The notes: generated from the letters alone by a model not told the origin. DNA of 64,000 bases from Legionella gratiana (GCF_001467695.1 NZ_LNYE01000023.1:93892-157891); one strand, 5' to 3'. Positions 47,511-58,855 are shown, counted from the first letter of the stretch. A program made the numbers and translations.

Positions 47511-48842
47511 TTACCTTCTAAATTGTCGACTTAATTGGATGGCCATTTCTATTGATTGTTCATAGTTTAAGCGAGGATCAACCAGACTATGGTATGCTGT
47601 TTTCAGATCGTCCGCTGCTAATCCGCGGGCACCGCCGATGCATTCGGTAACATTATCACCAGTAAGTTCAAAATGAACACCACCTAAGTAACTGCCCATA
47701 CTGCGGTGGATTTCCCAAGCTTGTTTTAATTCCAATAGAATATTATCAAAATGTCGGGTTTTAATACCATCAGAAGTAGTTTCGGTATTTCCATGCATAG
47801 GGTCACAAGACCATGTTACTGGAATCTTTGTTTTCTTTACTGTCTCGATAAGCGGAGGAAGTAATTTTTCGATGTGCCGAGCTCCTAGACGAGTAAACAA
47901 TAAAAGACGCCCTTCTTCACGTTGTGGATTTGCTCTATCTAACACCTCTTCCAACCACTCTGGAGAAGCTCCCGGACCAATTTTGATACCGATAGGATTT
48001 TCAACTCCTCGTAAAAATTCTAAATGAGCACTATCTGTTTGTGCCGTACGCATTCCAATCCAAGGCAAATGAGTCGAAAGGTTATACCATAACCCGTCAT
48101 CCATTTTGCGTGTCAGTGCTTGTTCATAATGCAGATGCAATGCTTCATGAGAAGTATAAAAATCTACTTTGGATAAATTACTGGATTTTATTCCATCTAT
48201 AGTATCTAAAAAATCTAAGGCATCAGCAATTGATTTCACTAAGGTTTGATATTCTTCTTTTTGTTTTGAATGTTCCACAAAACCTAAGTCCCATTGTTGA
48301 GGATGATTAAGACTAGCAAATCCACTATCAAGCAAACTACGAATGTAATTTAAGGTAACTGCTGAGCAATTATAGGCTTGCAGCAATAGTTTGGGATTGG
48401 GTTCTCTTGCTTCGGAGGTAAATTCAGGCGAATTAACCAGATCTCCGCGATAGCTGGGTAAAGTAATACCATTAATTGTTTCGTAATCAGAAGAACGAGG
48501 TTTTGCATACTGTCCCGCAATTCGACCAACACGGATGATCGGTTTACGCAACCCATGTAATAGAATTAAACTCATTTGCAATATAATTTTCAACTTATTG
48601 CTTATAATTTCTGCACGACAATCGTTAAATGACTCAGCACAATCACCACCTTGAAGAATAAATGCGTCACCACGTCCAGCGCGTGCAATTTCTTTTTTTA
48701 AATTTTTAATTTCGCTACTGGTTACTAATGGGGGTAACAAACTCAGTTGTTCTACAACTTTATTTAATTTTTCTTCATCAGCGTATGTTGCAGCCTGTAG
48801 ATATGAATACTGAAGCCAAGATATAGGCGACCATTTTTGCAT
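47511..48842 (-). CDS. 3-deoxy-7-phosphoheptulonate synthase, class II
   Basis: 443 residues of the plant-like class II DAHP synthase family. Conserved stretches include FILQGGDCAESFNDC, KPIIRVGRIAGQYAKPRSS, YTSHEALHLHYEQALTR, GIKIGPGASPEW and SCDPMHGNTETTSDGIKTR, covering the metal site and the phosphoenolpyruvate site. The enzyme makes the first committed step of the shikimate pathway. It is not next to other aromatic genes in this window. Confidence 0.95.
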   Translation of the reverse strand: MQKWSPISWLQYSYLQAATYADEEKLNKVVEQLSLLPPLVTSSEIKNLKKEIARAGRGDAFILQGGDCAESFNDCRAEIISNKLKIILQMSLILLHGLRKPIIRVGRIAGQYAKPRSSDYETINGITLPSYRGDLVNSPEFTSEAREPNPKLLLQAYNCSAVTLNYIRSLLDSGFASLNHPQQWDLGFVEHSKQKEEYQTLVKSIADALDFLDTIDGIKSSNLSKVDFYTSHEALHLHYEQALTRKMDDGLWYNLSTHLPWIGMRTAQTDSAHLEFLRGVENPIGIKIGPGASPEWLEEVLDRANPQREEGRLLLFTRLGARHIEKLLPPLIETVKKTKIPVTWSCDPMHGNTETTSDGIKTRHFDNILLELKQAWEIHRSMGSYLGGVHFELTGDNVTECIGGARGLAADDLKTAYHSLVDPRLNYEQSIEMAIQLSRQFRR

Positions 48843-49011
48843 AAATAAACCTAGGTGATTTTTTTAAGTCTAAGTATGGAATAAATGAACATATACTGCA
48901 AGTTCACTGTTGCTGATTACTTGATTTGAATGTTTTTGCTGGAAACCTTAGGAAGTACTATAGAAATCTGAGTTTTTTTCTATAATTTACCAGATTTTTG
49001 AGAATTAAGGA

Positions 49012-49040
49012 CTTGAAATTTCGCAGTGTTGTCCCCATTT
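49012..49040 (+). promoter_or_regulatory. Sigma-32 (heat-shock) promoter of grpE-dnaK
   Basis: CTTGAAA at 49012-49018 and CCCCATTT at 49033-49040, separated by 14 bases, are a near-perfect match to the sigma-32 consensus (CTTGAAA, 11-16 bp, CCCCATNT). It is placed about 245 bp before grpE and the transcript would run through the palindromic element at 49053-49187. Confidence 0.85.
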
Positions 49041-49052
49041 CGGAGGTTCGCC

Positions 49053-49187
49053 TTAATTAACGTGAGTTCGACATAAAAGACATAAAAATGCTTTTAGGTC
49101 GCTAAACGAACGTTATCCAGTTTAAAAATTGGAATAGTTCGATATAAAAAAATTACATTATTTTTTATATCGAACTCACATTAATTA
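49053..49187. repeat. Full-length family B element (135 bp, MITE-like) in the grpE leader
   Basis: Terminal inverted repeats of about 25 bp: TTAATTAACGTGAGTTCGAC on the left and, inverted, TAATTAATGTGAGTTCGATA on the right, with two mismatches. Inside are two hairpins: one around GACATAAAAATGCTTTTAGGTC and one AGTTCGATATAAAAAAAT paired with its complement. No coding capacity. Partial copies lie at 4011, 12261, 43978 and 61942. Confidence 0.8.
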
Positions 49188-49286
49188 GGTGTAAAACCTA
49201 ATATTAATTTTCGGCGCCAAGGATACGATGAAAATGGGAGACTTATTACCCATTGGTGTTAATTCTGGTGAATCAGGAGTATTTGC

Positions 49287-49895
49287 ATGAGTAAGAAAGA
49301 GAAAAAAGATTGGCATCAATTTAAAGAACAACATTTAAACGAAGAGCAGCAGTCTAATGACGCTCAGGATGAAAGTCTTGAGGAAGCTTTGGACTTAATC
49401 GAACCTCAAGAGGCGTCTTTAGAGCATCCAAATTATGCTGAATTGAGTGAGAAACTCACTCTTGCAGAACAGCAAGCCCATGAGAGTTGGGAAAAAGCAG
49501 TACGTGCTCAGGCTGAATTAGATAATTTTCGTCGTCGAGCAGAACGAGAAATAGCGAATGCTCATCGTTATGGTGTTGAGAAGTTAATTTCTTCTTTATT
49601 ACCGGTGATTGATAGCTTAGAACAAGCATTACAACTGGCTATCAAGGCAGAAGATGCATCAATGCGTGAAGGCTTAGAACTCACGTTGAAACTTTTTGTT
49701 GATGCATTACAAAAATTTGAAGTACAACAAATTGATCCTATTGGTGCTCCATTTGATCCTCAATTACACGAGGCTATGTCGATGCAGGATGCTCCAGATG
49801 CTGAACCTAATACGGTATTAGCTGTATTCCAAAAAGGTTACAAGTTGAGTGACCGTGTGATTAGACCAGCACGAGTTGTTGTATCAAAAAAATAA
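49287..49895 (+). CDS. grpE: Nucleotide exchange factor GrpE
   Basis: 202 residues. A long acidic, coiled-coil N-terminal half (LTLAEQQAHESWEKAVRAQA) runs into the conserved ELDNFRRRAEREI and then the four-helix/beta-wing part with AVFQKGYKLSDRVIRPARVVV. GrpE releases ADP from DnaK and acts as a thermosensor. A TCAGGAG site precedes the ATG. A sigma-32 promoter lies upstream, and dnaK follows after 89 bp. Confidence 0.97.
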   Translation: MSKKEKKDWHQFKEQHLNEEQQSNDAQDESLEEALDLIEPQEASLEHPNYAELSEKLTLAEQQAHESWEKAVRAQAELDNFRRRAEREIANAHRYGVEKLISSLLPVIDSLEQALQLAIKAEDASMREGLELTLKLFVDALQKFEVQQIDPIGAPFDPQLHEAMSMQDAPDAEPNTVLAVFQKGYKLSDRVIRPARVVVSKK

Positions 49896-49984
49896 AATTG
49901 TGAGATTAATGGGTTGAAATTTAGCACAGGATACCCATATACGAATTATTGCATGAAAAATTACTACTTTGGAGCAAGAATAGA

Positions 49985-51934
49985 ATGGCAAAGATTATAG
50001 GAATAGACCTGGGTACCACCAACTCATGTGTTGCTGTAATGGAAGGTGATAAACCTAAGGTAATTGAAAACAGTGAAGGGCATCGTACTACCCCATCCAT
50101 CGTCGCTTTTACAGAGGATGGTGAAGTATTAGTTGGCCAATCTGCAAAACGTCAAGCAGTGACTAATCCAGATAATACTCTGTTTGCAATTAAACGATTA
50201 ATTGGTCGTCGTTTTGATGATGCGATTGTTCAAAAAGATATTAAGATGGTTCCTTACAAGATTGTCAAAGCAGATAACGGAGATGCTTGGGTTCGCGTGA
50301 AAAGTCAGGATAAAGCACCACCACAAGTTTCTGCTGAAGTATTGCGTAAGATGAAGAAGACTGCAGAAGATTATCTCGGTGAAGAAGTAAAAGAAGCGGT
50401 GATTACAGTACCTGCTTACTTTAATGATTCACAACGACAAGCGACTAAAGATGCGGGTCGTATTGCTGGCCTTGAAGTAAAACGTATTATTAACGAACCT
50501 ACCGCTGCGGCTCTTGCCTATGGTATGGATAAAAAGCGTGGTGATTCAGTCATTGCAGTATACGATCTTGGTGGTGGTACCTTTGATATTTCGATCATTG
50601 AAATTGCTGAAGTTGATGGTGAACACCAATTTGAAGTATTAGCTACTAATGGTGATACCTTCTTAGGTGGTGAAGATTTTGACTTGGCATTGATTGAATA
50701 TCTGGCTTCTGAATTTAAAAAGGATTCAGGCATTGATTTACATAATGATCCATTAGCATTACAACGATTAAAGGATGCTGCTGAAAAGGCTAAAATTGAA
50801 CTTTCTTCGGCACAGCAAACTGATGTTAACTTACCTTATATTACGGCAGATGCTTCTGGACCAAAACATTTAAACATTAAGTTGACTCGCGCTAAATTGG
50901 AATCTTTAGTTGAGAAGTTGGTTGAGCGTACAGTAGAACCTTGCAAAATTGCACTAAAAGATGCAGGTCTAACCGTATCGCAAATTAATGAAGTCATTTT
51001 AGTGGGTGGTCAAACACGTATGCCTTTAGTCCAAAAAACAGTAGAAGAGTTTTTTGGTAAAGAGCCACGTAAAGACGTAAATCCAGATGAAGCTGTTGCT
51101 GTAGGTGCTGCGATTCAAGCTGCGGTATTATCTGGTGAAGTGAAAGATATTCTATTGCTTGATGTTACTCCTTTGTCTTTAGGTATCGAGACGATGGGGG
51201 GTATTATGACAAAGCTCATTGAAAAAAATACCACTATCCCAACTAAAACAGCACAAGTATTTTCTACCGCAGATGACAATCAGACAGCGGTTACTGTACA
51301 TGTGCTCCAAGGAGAAAGAGAGCAAGCGTCAGCGAATAAATCTTTGGGACGCTTCGATTTAAGTGATATTCCTTCTGCGCCACGCGGGGTCCCACAAATT
51401 GAAGTTACTTTTGATATTGATGCGAATGGTATTCTTAATGTTTCTGCTAAAGATAAAGCTACAGGTAAGGCTCAATCAATTGTCATTAAAGCATCTAGTG
51501 GTTTGAGTGATGAAGAAGTTGAAGCGATGATTAAAGATGCTAAATCTCATGCAGAAGAAGATAAGAAATTTAAGGAAATGGCCGATCTTCGTAACCAAGC
51601 AGATAGCTTAATTCACAGTTGTGAAAAATCTATGAAAGATTTAGCAGAAGAACTTACTGATGATGAGAAAAAAGGTATAGAAACGGCAATTGCTGAATTA
51701 AAAGAAGCAATTCAGGGCAGTGATAAAGCACAAATCGAAGACAAATTGAAAGTGCTAAGCGATGCATCTGCAAAAATGGCTGAACGAGTTTATGCTAAAA
51801 AAGCATCTGAAGGACAGGCAGGGCAGGGCCAAGCACATCAAGATCAGGCACAAACACAAGCACATGAATCAGCTAAAGCAGATGAAAGTGTTGTCGATGC
51901 TGAGTTCGAGGAAGTAAAAGACGATAAGAAGTAA
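49985..51934 (+). CDS. dnaK: Molecular chaperone DnaK (Hsp70)
   Basis: 649 residues from the ATG at 49985, where [20 protein letters not shown] is the standard start. Hsp70 signatures [14 protein letters not shown] ([13 protein letters not shown]) and [11 protein letters not shown] are intact, the linker [13 protein letters not shown] is present, and the C-terminal lid ends in a Q/A/H-rich stretch and the EEVKD-like tail ([12 protein letters not shown]). The chaperone binds unfolded proteins in an ATP-driven cycle with DnaJ and GrpE. Confidence 0.98.
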   Translation: MAKIIGIDLGTTNSCVAVMEGDKPKVIENSEGHRTTPSIVAFTEDGEVLVGQSAKRQAVTNPDNTLFAIKRLIGRRFDDAIVQKDIKMVPYKIVKADNGDAWVRVKSQDKAPPQVSAEVLRKMKKTAEDYLGEEVKEAVITVPAYFNDSQRQATKDAGRIAGLEVKRIINEPTAAALAYGMDKKRGDSVIAVYDLGGGTFDISIIEIAEVDGEHQFEVLATNGDTFLGGEDFDLALIEYLASEFKKDSGIDLHNDPLALQRLKDAAEKAKIELSSAQQTDVNLPYITADASGPKHLNIKLTRAKLESLVEKLVERTVEPCKIALKDAGLTVSQINEVILVGGQTRMPLVQKTVEEFFGKEPRKDVNPDEAVAVGAAIQAAVLSGEVKDILLLDVTPLSLGIETMGGIMTKLIEKNTTIPTKTAQVFSTADDNQTAVTVHVLQGEREQASANKSLGRFDLSDIPSAPRGVPQIEVTFDIDANGILNVSAKDKATGKAQSIVIKASSGLSDEEVEAMIKDAKSHAEEDKKFKEMADLRNQADSLIHSCEKSMKDLAEELTDDEKKGIETAIAELKEAIQGSDKAQIEDKLKVLSDASAKMAERVYAKKASEGQAGQGQAHQDQAQTQAHESAKADESVVDAEFEEVKDDKK

Positions 51935-52232
51935 TTAATTCTATCGTAATATGATAGCCTGGGTATTTGACTCCAGGTGAAGCAACGCGTAACTTGGGAA
52001 ATCAAGATGTACTTCCTGAGTTACGTTATTGTTTGATGCTATTGTTAAGGAGCAGTGCTCATTTCCATGCAGGCAAAGATCCATTTTCTATATAGCATTG
52101 TGCTAAGATTAATAAATAGATACTTGCTGTGCGGGAGTGACAATTTAATACAATGGTAGAGATGCTGTTGCTTCATATTGGTTGAAAAGCTAGGTTATGG
52201 AGCCTATTAATTTTTAAATTTTGTGAGTGGTT

Positions 52233-53372
52233 ATGGAAAAGCGGGATTATTATGAACTTTTAGAAGTAAGTCGAACTGCCAGTGATGCTGAAATTAAAAA
52301 AGCATATCGCAAATTGGCAATGAAGTATCACCCAGATCGTAATCCTGGCGATTCTGCAGCAGAAGAAAAATTTAAAGAAATTCAAAGTGCGTACAGTATT
52401 TTATCCGATCCACAAAAACGGTCGGCTTATGACCAATTCGGTCATGCGGGGGTTGATCCTACTATGCGAGGTGGCCCTGGTGGTTTTGGTGGCTTTGGCG
52501 GTTTTGGTGATGTTTTCGAAGATATTTTTGAAAATATTTTTTCAGGTGGGCGGGCTTCTGGGCGACAATCACGCGGCCAACGCGGTGCTGATTTGCAATT
52601 CAATGTGCAGTTAACCCTTGAAGAAGCTGCCTTAGGTAAAGAAGTTCCAATTACTGTTCCGAGACATGGCTCTTGCACCGTTTGTAATGGTTCTGGAGCA
52701 AAAGCAGGAACCCAACCAAAAACATGTGAAACCTGTAATGGAATAGGGCAGGTACGCATCCAACAGGGTTTTTTTTCCATTCAACAAACATGTCCTCATT
52801 GTCATGGAGAAGGTAAAATTATTTCTGACCCATGCTCAAGTTGTCATGGTCAAGGCAGGATACGCGAAAGTAAAAAGCTTACCGTCAAAATTCCACCTGG
52901 CGTTGATACTGGGGATAGAGTGCGTTTAAGTGGTGAGGGTGAGGCTGGAATGCATGGAGGTGGTCCAGGTGATCTTTATGTACAGGTTAGTATCAAAAAG
53001 CATGCCATATTTGAGCGACATGAAAATGATTTACATTGTGATGTGCCCATAAGTTTTATCACCGCAGCTTTAGGTGGTTCAATAGAAGTTCCTACCCTTG
53101 AAGGACGAGTTACGTTAAAGATTCCTGAAGAAACGCAAACAGGTAAAGTGTTTCGTTTAAGGGGCAAAGGAATGAAATCCGTACGCGGGCATGGTCAAGG
53201 CGATTTATTATGTAAAGTAGTTGTAGAAACACCCGTTAATTTATCACGAGAGCAAAAAGAATTGTTAACAAAATTCCATGAATCATTGGAAAATGCCAAA
53301 GGAAACCATTCTCCACGCTCTAATTCCTGGTTTGCTGGTGTGAAAAAATTCTTTGAAGACATGAAATTTTAA
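52233..53372 (+). CDS. dnaJ: Molecular chaperone DnaJ (Hsp40)
   Basis: 379 residues from the ATG at 52233; a GTG 6 bases earlier is in frame. The J domain (HPD at about residue 33), the G/F-rich region ([18 protein letters not shown]), four zinc-finger repeats of CxxCxGxG form ([32 protein letters not shown]) and the C-terminal substrate-binding domain are all complete. It delivers unfolded clients to DnaK. About 298 bp separate it from dnaK, unusual room for a separate promoter or a leader; a stem TAACTTGGGAA/TTCCTGAGTTA lies there. Confidence 0.97.
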   Translation: MEKRDYYELLEVSRTASDAEIKKAYRKLAMKYHPDRNPGDSAAEEKFKEIQSAYSILSDPQKRSAYDQFGHAGVDPTMRGGPGGFGGFGGFGDVFEDIFENIFSGGRASGRQSRGQRGADLQFNVQLTLEEAALGKEVPITVPRHGSCTVCNGSGAKAGTQPKTCETCNGIGQVRIQQGFFSIQQTCPHCHGEGKIISDPCSSCHGQGRIRESKKLTVKIPPGVDTGDRVRLSGEGEAGMHGGGPGDLYVQVSIKKHAIFERHENDLHCDVPISFITAALGGSIEVPTLEGRVTLKIPEETQTGKVFRLRGKGMKSVRGHGQGDLLCKVVVETPVNLSREQKELLTKFHESLENAKGNHSPRSNSWFAGVKKFFEDMKF

Positions 53373-53502
53373 AATAAGTACGTTACAATTGCTGACATTT
53401 ATCTGTATGTGCATTTTTTGAGCTTAGATGAGTGCATCGCTTTGGTTATGCAGTTTCACTTAAGCTGAAATTAAATCATTGAAAACAACTTAGAGTAGAT
53501 CC

Positions 53503-54615
53503 ATGATGAATCAACCAGCAATTTTAGCATTAGCCGACGGTACCATTTATGAAGGCATTTCAATAGGAGCGTCAGGTGATTGTATTGGCGAGTTGGTTTT
53601 TAATACTTCGCTAACTGGTTATCAAGAAATGCTTACTGATCCTTCGTATGCACGACAAATCATTACTTTGACCACCGCACACGTTGGAAATACTGGATGT
53701 AATCATGTGGATATGGAGTCCAATAAAGTTTGGGCTTCGGGTTTAGTGATCCGTAATGCTTCAATTACACCTAGCAATTATCGTGCTGATCAATCATTAC
53801 CTGATTGGCTCAAAAAAAATGGAGTGGTTGCTATTGCAGGTATTGATACTCGCGATTTGACTTTGCGTTTACGTGAAAAAGGCTCATTAGGAGCATGCAT
53901 CAGTACTGATATTGCAAATCCTGAGTCGGTTTTAGCAAAAGCACACTCTTTTTCTGGCTTACAGGGTGTGGATTTGGCATTAGAAGTTTCCAGAAAAACA
54001 ATAGAGCGTTGGCATACTGGTTGTGGAGAATGGGGAAAAAATTCTCAGCCGCAACAATTTCATGTGGTTGCTTATGATTTTGGCGTGAAGCACAATATTT
54101 TACGTATCTTATATGATAAAGGTTGTCATTTGACTTTAGTGCCTGCTACAACCTCAGCAGCAGAAGTTCTGGCAATGAATCCTAATGGTATCTTTTTATC
54201 GAATGGTCCTGGAGATCCAGAAGCGTGTGATTATGCCATCCGTGCGACTCAAGAATTTTTAGCACATAAAATACCTGTATTTGGTATTTGTTTGGGTTTT
54301 CAAATTTTAGCTTTAGCTTGTGGGGGAGCAACCAAAAAGATGAAATTTGGTCATCACGGTGCGAACCATCCTGTTATTGAAATTGAAGGTAAAAAACGTG
54401 TTTTTATAACCAGCCAAAATCATGGTTTTGCAGTGGATGAAGAGAGTTTGCCAGATTGTCTTGCTATTACTCATCGTTCTTTATTTGATAATACGTTGCA
54501 AGGTATTAGACATAAAGAGAAGCCTGCTTTAGGTTTTCAAGGACATCCAGAGGCTAGCCCTGGACCACATGATATAGAAATAATATTTAATGAGTTTATA
54601 CAGTTGATGAGGTAA
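53503..54615 (+). CDS. carA: Carbamoyl-phosphate synthase small (glutaminase) subunit
   Basis: 370 residues. The N-terminal CarA domain (LALADGTIYEG; GELVFNTSLTGYQEMLTDPS) is followed by a class I glutamine amidotransferase with nucleophile cysteine in FGICLGFQ and the partner histidine in GFQGHPEASPGPHD. The large subunit carB does not follow; the next gene is metK. The ATG at 53503 or the adjacent ATG at 53506 may be used. Confidence 0.96.
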   Translation: MMNQPAILALADGTIYEGISIGASGDCIGELVFNTSLTGYQEMLTDPSYARQIITLTTAHVGNTGCNHVDMESNKVWASGLVIRNASITPSNYRADQSLPDWLKKNGVVAIAGIDTRDLTLRLREKGSLGACISTDIANPESVLAKAHSFSGLQGVDLALEVSRKTIERWHTGCGEWGKNSQPQQFHVVAYDFGVKHNILRILYDKGCHLTLVPATTSAAEVLAMNPNGIFLSNGPGDPEACDYAIRATQEFLAHKIPVFGICLGFQILALACGGATKKMKFGHHGANHPVIEIEGKKRVFITSQNHGFAVDEESLPDCLAITHRSLFDNTLQGIRHKEKPALGFQGHPEASPGPHDIEIIFNEFIQLMR

Positions 54616-54725
54616 AGGTTGTTACCCATTTCTTTACCAAAATTCTGCAGATAATCTTTGGAAGTTGGTAGAGATAGGAAAAGCCAACAGCTCGATATAC
54701 AAATACATATTAAAGAGGATTAACA

Positions 54726-55874
54726 ATGAATGAAAGTCATGTCTTTACTTCAGAATCTGTTTCCGAAGGACACCCGGACAAGATAGCTGATCAAATTTCC
54801 GATGCAATTCTAGATGCTATTTTAACGCAAGATCCAAAAGCACGAGTAGCATGCGAGGTGTTTGTTAAAACAGGTATGGTATTGGTCGGTGGTGAAATTA
54901 CTACCAAAGCATGGGTAGACGTTGAGGCAGTTACACGACAAGTAGTTAAAGAGATAGGCTATAATAGTTCGCAAATGGGTTTTGACTGGGAGTCCTGTGC
55001 AGTGCTTTCTGCAATAGGGAAACAATCTCCTGATATTGCTCAAGGTGTTGATAACCACGAAACTAAAATTCTTGGTGCCGGAGATCAAGGTCTCATGTTT
55101 GGTTATGCGAGTCGTGAGACAGATGTTTATATGCCAGCACCTATTGCCTATGCACATCGATTGATGGAGAAGCAAGCCTATTTACGTAAATCAGGTGCTT
55201 TACCTTGGTTGCGGCCAGATGCTAAATGTCAATTAACTTTAAAATACGAGCAGGGAATACCTGTTGAAGTGGATACAGTTGTTTTCTCAACCCAACATGC
55301 GGCTGAAATGAGTCATAATGATTTAATTGAGGCGATACGTGAAGAAGTGATTAAAACGACATTACCAGCTGAGTGGTTGACGCGAAAAACTCGTTATTTT
55401 ATTAATCCAACAGGTCGTTTTGTTATTGGTGGTCCTTTAGGGGATTGTGGATTAACGGGGCGTAAAATTATTGTGGATACCTATGGTGGTATGGCTAGAC
55501 ATGGGGGGGGATGTTTCTCCGGTAAAGATCCTTCAAAAGTTGATCGTTCTGCGGCATACGCAGCACGGCATGTTGCTAAGAATATAGTCGCTGCGGGTCT
55601 AGCCGATAAGTGTGAGCTACAAATTTCTTACGCTATTGGTGTTGCCGAACCTACTTCAATCTTTGTTGAAACCTTTGGTACAGGACGATTAAAAGATAGT
55701 GAAATCATTGAGCTAATCAATACTCATTTTGATTTAACACCACAAGGTATTATTGAATACCATGACTTACTTCGTCCAATTTATAGACAAACAGCAACTT
55801 ACGGCCATTACGGACGTGAAACTTTTCCTTGGGAACGTTTAGACAAAGTGGCTGAATTACGTAAAGCATTATAA
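54726..55874 (+). CDS. metK: S-adenosylmethionine synthetase
   Basis: 382 residues. [20 protein letters not shown] at the N-terminus, the ATP-binding hexapeptide region [12 protein letters not shown], and the P-loop-like [20 protein letters not shown] are all intact. It makes SAM from methionine and ATP. A GAGGATT site precedes the ATG. Only 10 bp separate it from ahcY, so the pair makes and recycles the methyl-donor cycle together. I looked for a SAM-type riboswitch in the 110 bp upstream and saw none. Confidence 0.98.
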   Translation: MNESHVFTSESVSEGHPDKIADQISDAILDAILTQDPKARVACEVFVKTGMVLVGGEITTKAWVDVEAVTRQVVKEIGYNSSQMGFDWESCAVLSAIGKQSPDIAQGVDNHETKILGAGDQGLMFGYASRETDVYMPAPIAYAHRLMEKQAYLRKSGALPWLRPDAKCQLTLKYEQGIPVEVDTVVFSTQHAAEMSHNDLIEAIREEVIKTTLPAEWLTRKTRYFINPTGRFVIGGPLGDCGLTGRKIIVDTYGGMARHGGGCFSGKDPSKVDRSAAYAARHVAKNIVAAGLADKCELQISYAIGVAEPTSIFVETFGTGRLKDSEIIELINTHFDLTPQGIIEYHDLLRPIYRQTATYGHYGRETFPWERLDKVAELRKAL

Positions 55875-55884
55875 GGAGATTGTG

Positions 55885-57210
55885 ATGGAATTGGTCGATA
55901 AAGTAGGAGTGAGAGGCACTATGATACAGGATTATAAAGTTGCAGATATGTCGTTGGCTTCTTGGGGACGCAAAGAAATTGCTATAGCTGAGACAGAAAT
56001 GCCGGGTTTGATGGCTTTGCGTGAAGAATTTGGACCAACTAAACCCTTAAAAGGTGCTCGTATTGCAGGTTGTTTGCACATGACCATTCAAACAGCTGTG
56101 CTGATTGAAACTTTAGTTGCTTTAGGTGCTGAAGTGCGTTGGTCTTCTTGTAATATATTTTCTACTCAAGACCATGCTGCTGCTGCTATTGCAGCTAAAG
56201 GTATCCCTGTATTTGCTTGGAAAGGTGAAACGGAGGAGGAGTACTGGTGGTGTGTGGAACAAACATTGACTGGACCCAATAATTGGGCGCCTAATTTATT
56301 GTTAGATGATGGTGGTGATTTAACACAAATCATTCATCAAAAACATCCTGAGTTATTATCTGAAATTAAAGGCGTTTCGGAAGAAACCACTACGGGTGTT
56401 GCTCGCTTGTATGAAATGGCTAAACAAGGTGAGTTAAGTATTCCTGCAATTAATGTGAATGATTCAGTCACTAAGTCTAAGTTTGATAATTTATACGGTT
56501 GCCGTGAATCTTTATTAGATGGTTTAAAACGAGCTACTGACGTAATGATTGCAGGAAAGGTTGCTCTCATTTTAGGTTATGGAGATGTAGGTAAAGGTTG
56601 TGCCCAAGCGCTACGAGGACAAGGTGCTGTTGTTTTAATTGCTGAAATTGATCCTATTTGCGCTCTTCAAGCAGCTATGGAAGGATATCGTGTGGTTACT
56701 TTAGATGATGTTGCAGAGCAAGTAGATATTGTGGTTACTGCGACAGGTAATTATCATGTAGTCACTCATGATCATATGAAAAGAATGCGGAACCAAGCTA
56801 TTTTATGTAATATTGGTCATTTTGACTCCGAAATCGATGTACACAGCTTAAAGAAATATCAATGGGAAAATATTAAGCCCCAAGTGGATCATGTCATTTT
56901 TCCTGATGGTAAACGCATTATACTTTTAGCTGAAGGACGTTTGGTGAATTTAGGTTGTGCGACAGGTCATCCTAGCTTTGTAATGTCAGCCTCTTTTTCC
57001 AATCAGGTTTTAGCTCAAATTGAGTTATTTAAAAATGCTGCTCAATATGAAAAGCAAGTTTATGTTCTTCCTAAACTATTGGATGAAAAAGTTGCTCGGT
57101 TGCATTTAGCTCGGATTGGCGTGAAGTTAACTCAATTAACCGATGAACAAGCTCAATATTTAGGTGTTGCGATCAAAGGTCCTTATAAACCGGATCATTA
57201 TCGTTATTAA
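55885..57210 (+). CDS. ahcY: S-adenosylhomocysteine hydrolase
   Basis: 441 residues from the ATG at 55885 (AAGGAG 6 bases upstream; a GTG directly before is in frame). [45 protein letters not shown] and the NAD-binding [18 protein letters not shown] are typical, and the C-terminus ends in KPDHYRY as in the family. It splits SAH into adenosine and homocysteine. A stem GCCTGGA/TCCAGGC lies 14 bp after the stop, without a T tract. Confidence 0.98.
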   Translation: MELVDKVGVRGTMIQDYKVADMSLASWGRKEIAIAETEMPGLMALREEFGPTKPLKGARIAGCLHMTIQTAVLIETLVALGAEVRWSSCNIFSTQDHAAAAIAAKGIPVFAWKGETEEEYWWCVEQTLTGPNNWAPNLLLDDGGDLTQIIHQKHPELLSEIKGVSEETTTGVARLYEMAKQGELSIPAINVNDSVTKSKFDNLYGCRESLLDGLKRATDVMIAGKVALILGYGDVGKGCAQALRGQGAVVLIAEIDPICALQAAMEGYRVVTLDDVAEQVDIVVTATGNYHVVTHDHMKRMRNQAILCNIGHFDSEIDVHSLKKYQWENIKPQVDHVIFPDGKRIILLAEGRLVNLGCATGHPSFVMSASFSNQVLAQIELFKNAAQYEKQVYVLPKLLDEKVARLHLARIGVKLTQLTDEQAQYLGVAIKGPYKPDHYRY

Positions 57211-57266
57211 TTTGTAATTTTTAGCCTGGATGCTTCTTGTCCAGGCAACAAAGCTATTCTTAGTGA

Positions 57267-58640
57267 TTAAAATGATTTTTTCATGGAAAATGCAGCTACA
57301 GCTGCAACTGCTGCTGCCGTTCCAATACTCGCTATCCCAAATTTTTTCCAATTGATTGAGTTAAAAAGATCAGACCAAGTTGACTTTCCCGGTGTGATTG
57401 GATTTACAGAGTTTTCATCTGGTTCTATAAATATCTCTTCATCTGAGTCAATATGATGCTCTGGTTCATTAGGAATTTGCTCTTGACGCAGGGAAGTCTG
57501 TTCTTCATGTGTTTCTTGAATATGGTGTAAGAACTCAAGATCTTTTTCTTGTGCTTGATGTACTAGCTCATTTAAAAGGTCTACATTATTATGAGCATAT
57601 TCTTGAAGTGCTACAGAAAAAGTTTCTCTTAATTCGTTAATTCTATTTTTTAACTTATCGATTATTTTTATTGCATTTTCATCCGTTAAAATTTCATGAT
57701 CAAATGATGGATCGTTAAATGCTCCATTTCTTCTGACTATTGCCTCAAGTAAATGATCCATCCTTATATCGTTTTCAGGATAACGGTGTACAATTAAATA
57801 TAAAGCTTGCAAAAACTCATTGCGTAGTTCCGGTGATAACATATCTATATGAATCGAGTCTTTACTCTCGTCGGTTGAGCTGTAGTTAGCATTATATGGA
57901 ATAACATTTTTTGAAATTTTGAATGGTTCTATATCCGTATCAGCCGCAAATCCAGCATCTATATTAATAGTGACAGCGCAATCAGTTCCATTTATATTTT
58001 CAATATAGGCTCCGGTATTTTTGCAGGAGCCACCTAACCAGTCTTTATCGCCTATAAAAAGTGCTACCGCAGCATTTTTCATGATTCCAGTTAAGGGATA
58101 TTCTTGGTCGTTTATTATAACGGATGAAGGAAATTTATGGTATTTTTCGATATAATCTTTAAAGTTGATTTTTTCATTTAAATCGTTTACTTTATAATCT
58201 TCTAAATTACGATATCCTGGTACCAGCTTTGATAGGTAAGTTAAATATTCTTCTTTAACTTTAGGATATCTATTTCTAAGCCCCCCCATCCAAACCTCAT
58301 ACTCAAATTCGTCTGGTTTCATCCAAGAATATGTTGTGCTTTTACGCGAACACTCCTTGACAATTTCTTCTGTAAAGCAGGCTAATCGTGTTGATGGAGC
58401 ATTTGAAAAATATCCTACAATATCCATATAGATCTTTTCTTCTACTGGTTTAGTTATAAATTTTCCTAAGAAGTTTATTTTCTCTTCCTGTTTTTCAGAA
58501 TGAGTTTTCGAACAACTGAAAAATGCACCTATTTCAGCCCCTTCGCTTTTTACTTTTCCAACCGTTAAATCACGATATTCTCCATGTTTTCCGGAAAACA
58601 ATCGTTGAAATTTGTTGTGCTTTTCATTACTCACGATCAA
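57267..58640 (-). CDS. Kinase-like protein with C-terminal membrane anchor, candidate effector
   Basis: About 457 residues; the start codon is TTG (58640) or GTG (58634), neither with a good ribosome site. Residues 190-235 carry two kinase-like elements: FIGDKDWLGGSCKNTG (Asp198/Asp200 and Asn208, catalytic-loop style) and VTINIDAGFA (Asp228, metal-binding). An earlier LGKFITKPVEEK (about 58-69) could hold the ATP-binding lysine. The tail has a glutamine/glutamate-rich stretch and a final hydrophobic helix (about 436-452, IGTAAAVAAVAAFS). Some Legionella lipid or protein kinases use similar motifs; I could not name the family. No signal peptide. Confidence 0.6.
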   Translation of the reverse strand: MIVSNEKHNKFQRLFSGKHGEYRDLTVGKVKSEGAEIGAFFSCSKTHSEKQEEKINFLGKFITKPVEEKIYMDIVGYFSNAPSTRLACFTEEIVKECSRKSTTYSWMKPDEFEYEVWMGGLRNRYPKVKEEYLTYLSKLVPGYRNLEDYKVNDLNEKINFKDYIEKYHKFPSSVIINDQEYPLTGIMKNAAVALFIGDKDWLGGSCKNTGAYIENINGTDCAVTINIDAGFAADTDIEPFKISKNVIPYNANYSSTDESKDSIHIDMLSPELRNEFLQALYLIVHRYPENDIRMDHLLEAIVRRNGAFNDPSFDHEILTDENAIKIIDKLKNRINELRETFSVALQEYAHNNVDLLNELVHQAQEKDLEFLHHIQETHEEQTSLRQEQIPNEPEHHIDSDEEIFIEPDENSVNPITPGKSTWSDLFNSINWKKFGIASIGTAAAVAAVAAFSMKKSF

Positions 58641-58855
58641 TTGATTAAAATTTGGACATAATAGATATTATAGCAAACTACTGGTTTAAAATTGTCTATA
58701 TTTGGGGAGTATAACTCACATGAATAATTTCAACTGTCATTTAAGTTTAATACATGACGTATAGGACGGCATCATTTTGAGATAAGTTTGATCTTGTGTT
58801 GATATTTATCTTATTGCATACTGATTGGCTATGCATTTTTATAAGGAGATTTTGC

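Noticed and set aside
54616..54725. Possible SAM riboswitch ahead of metK
   Set aside because: No long pairing region or recognisable SAM-box pattern in the 110 bp.
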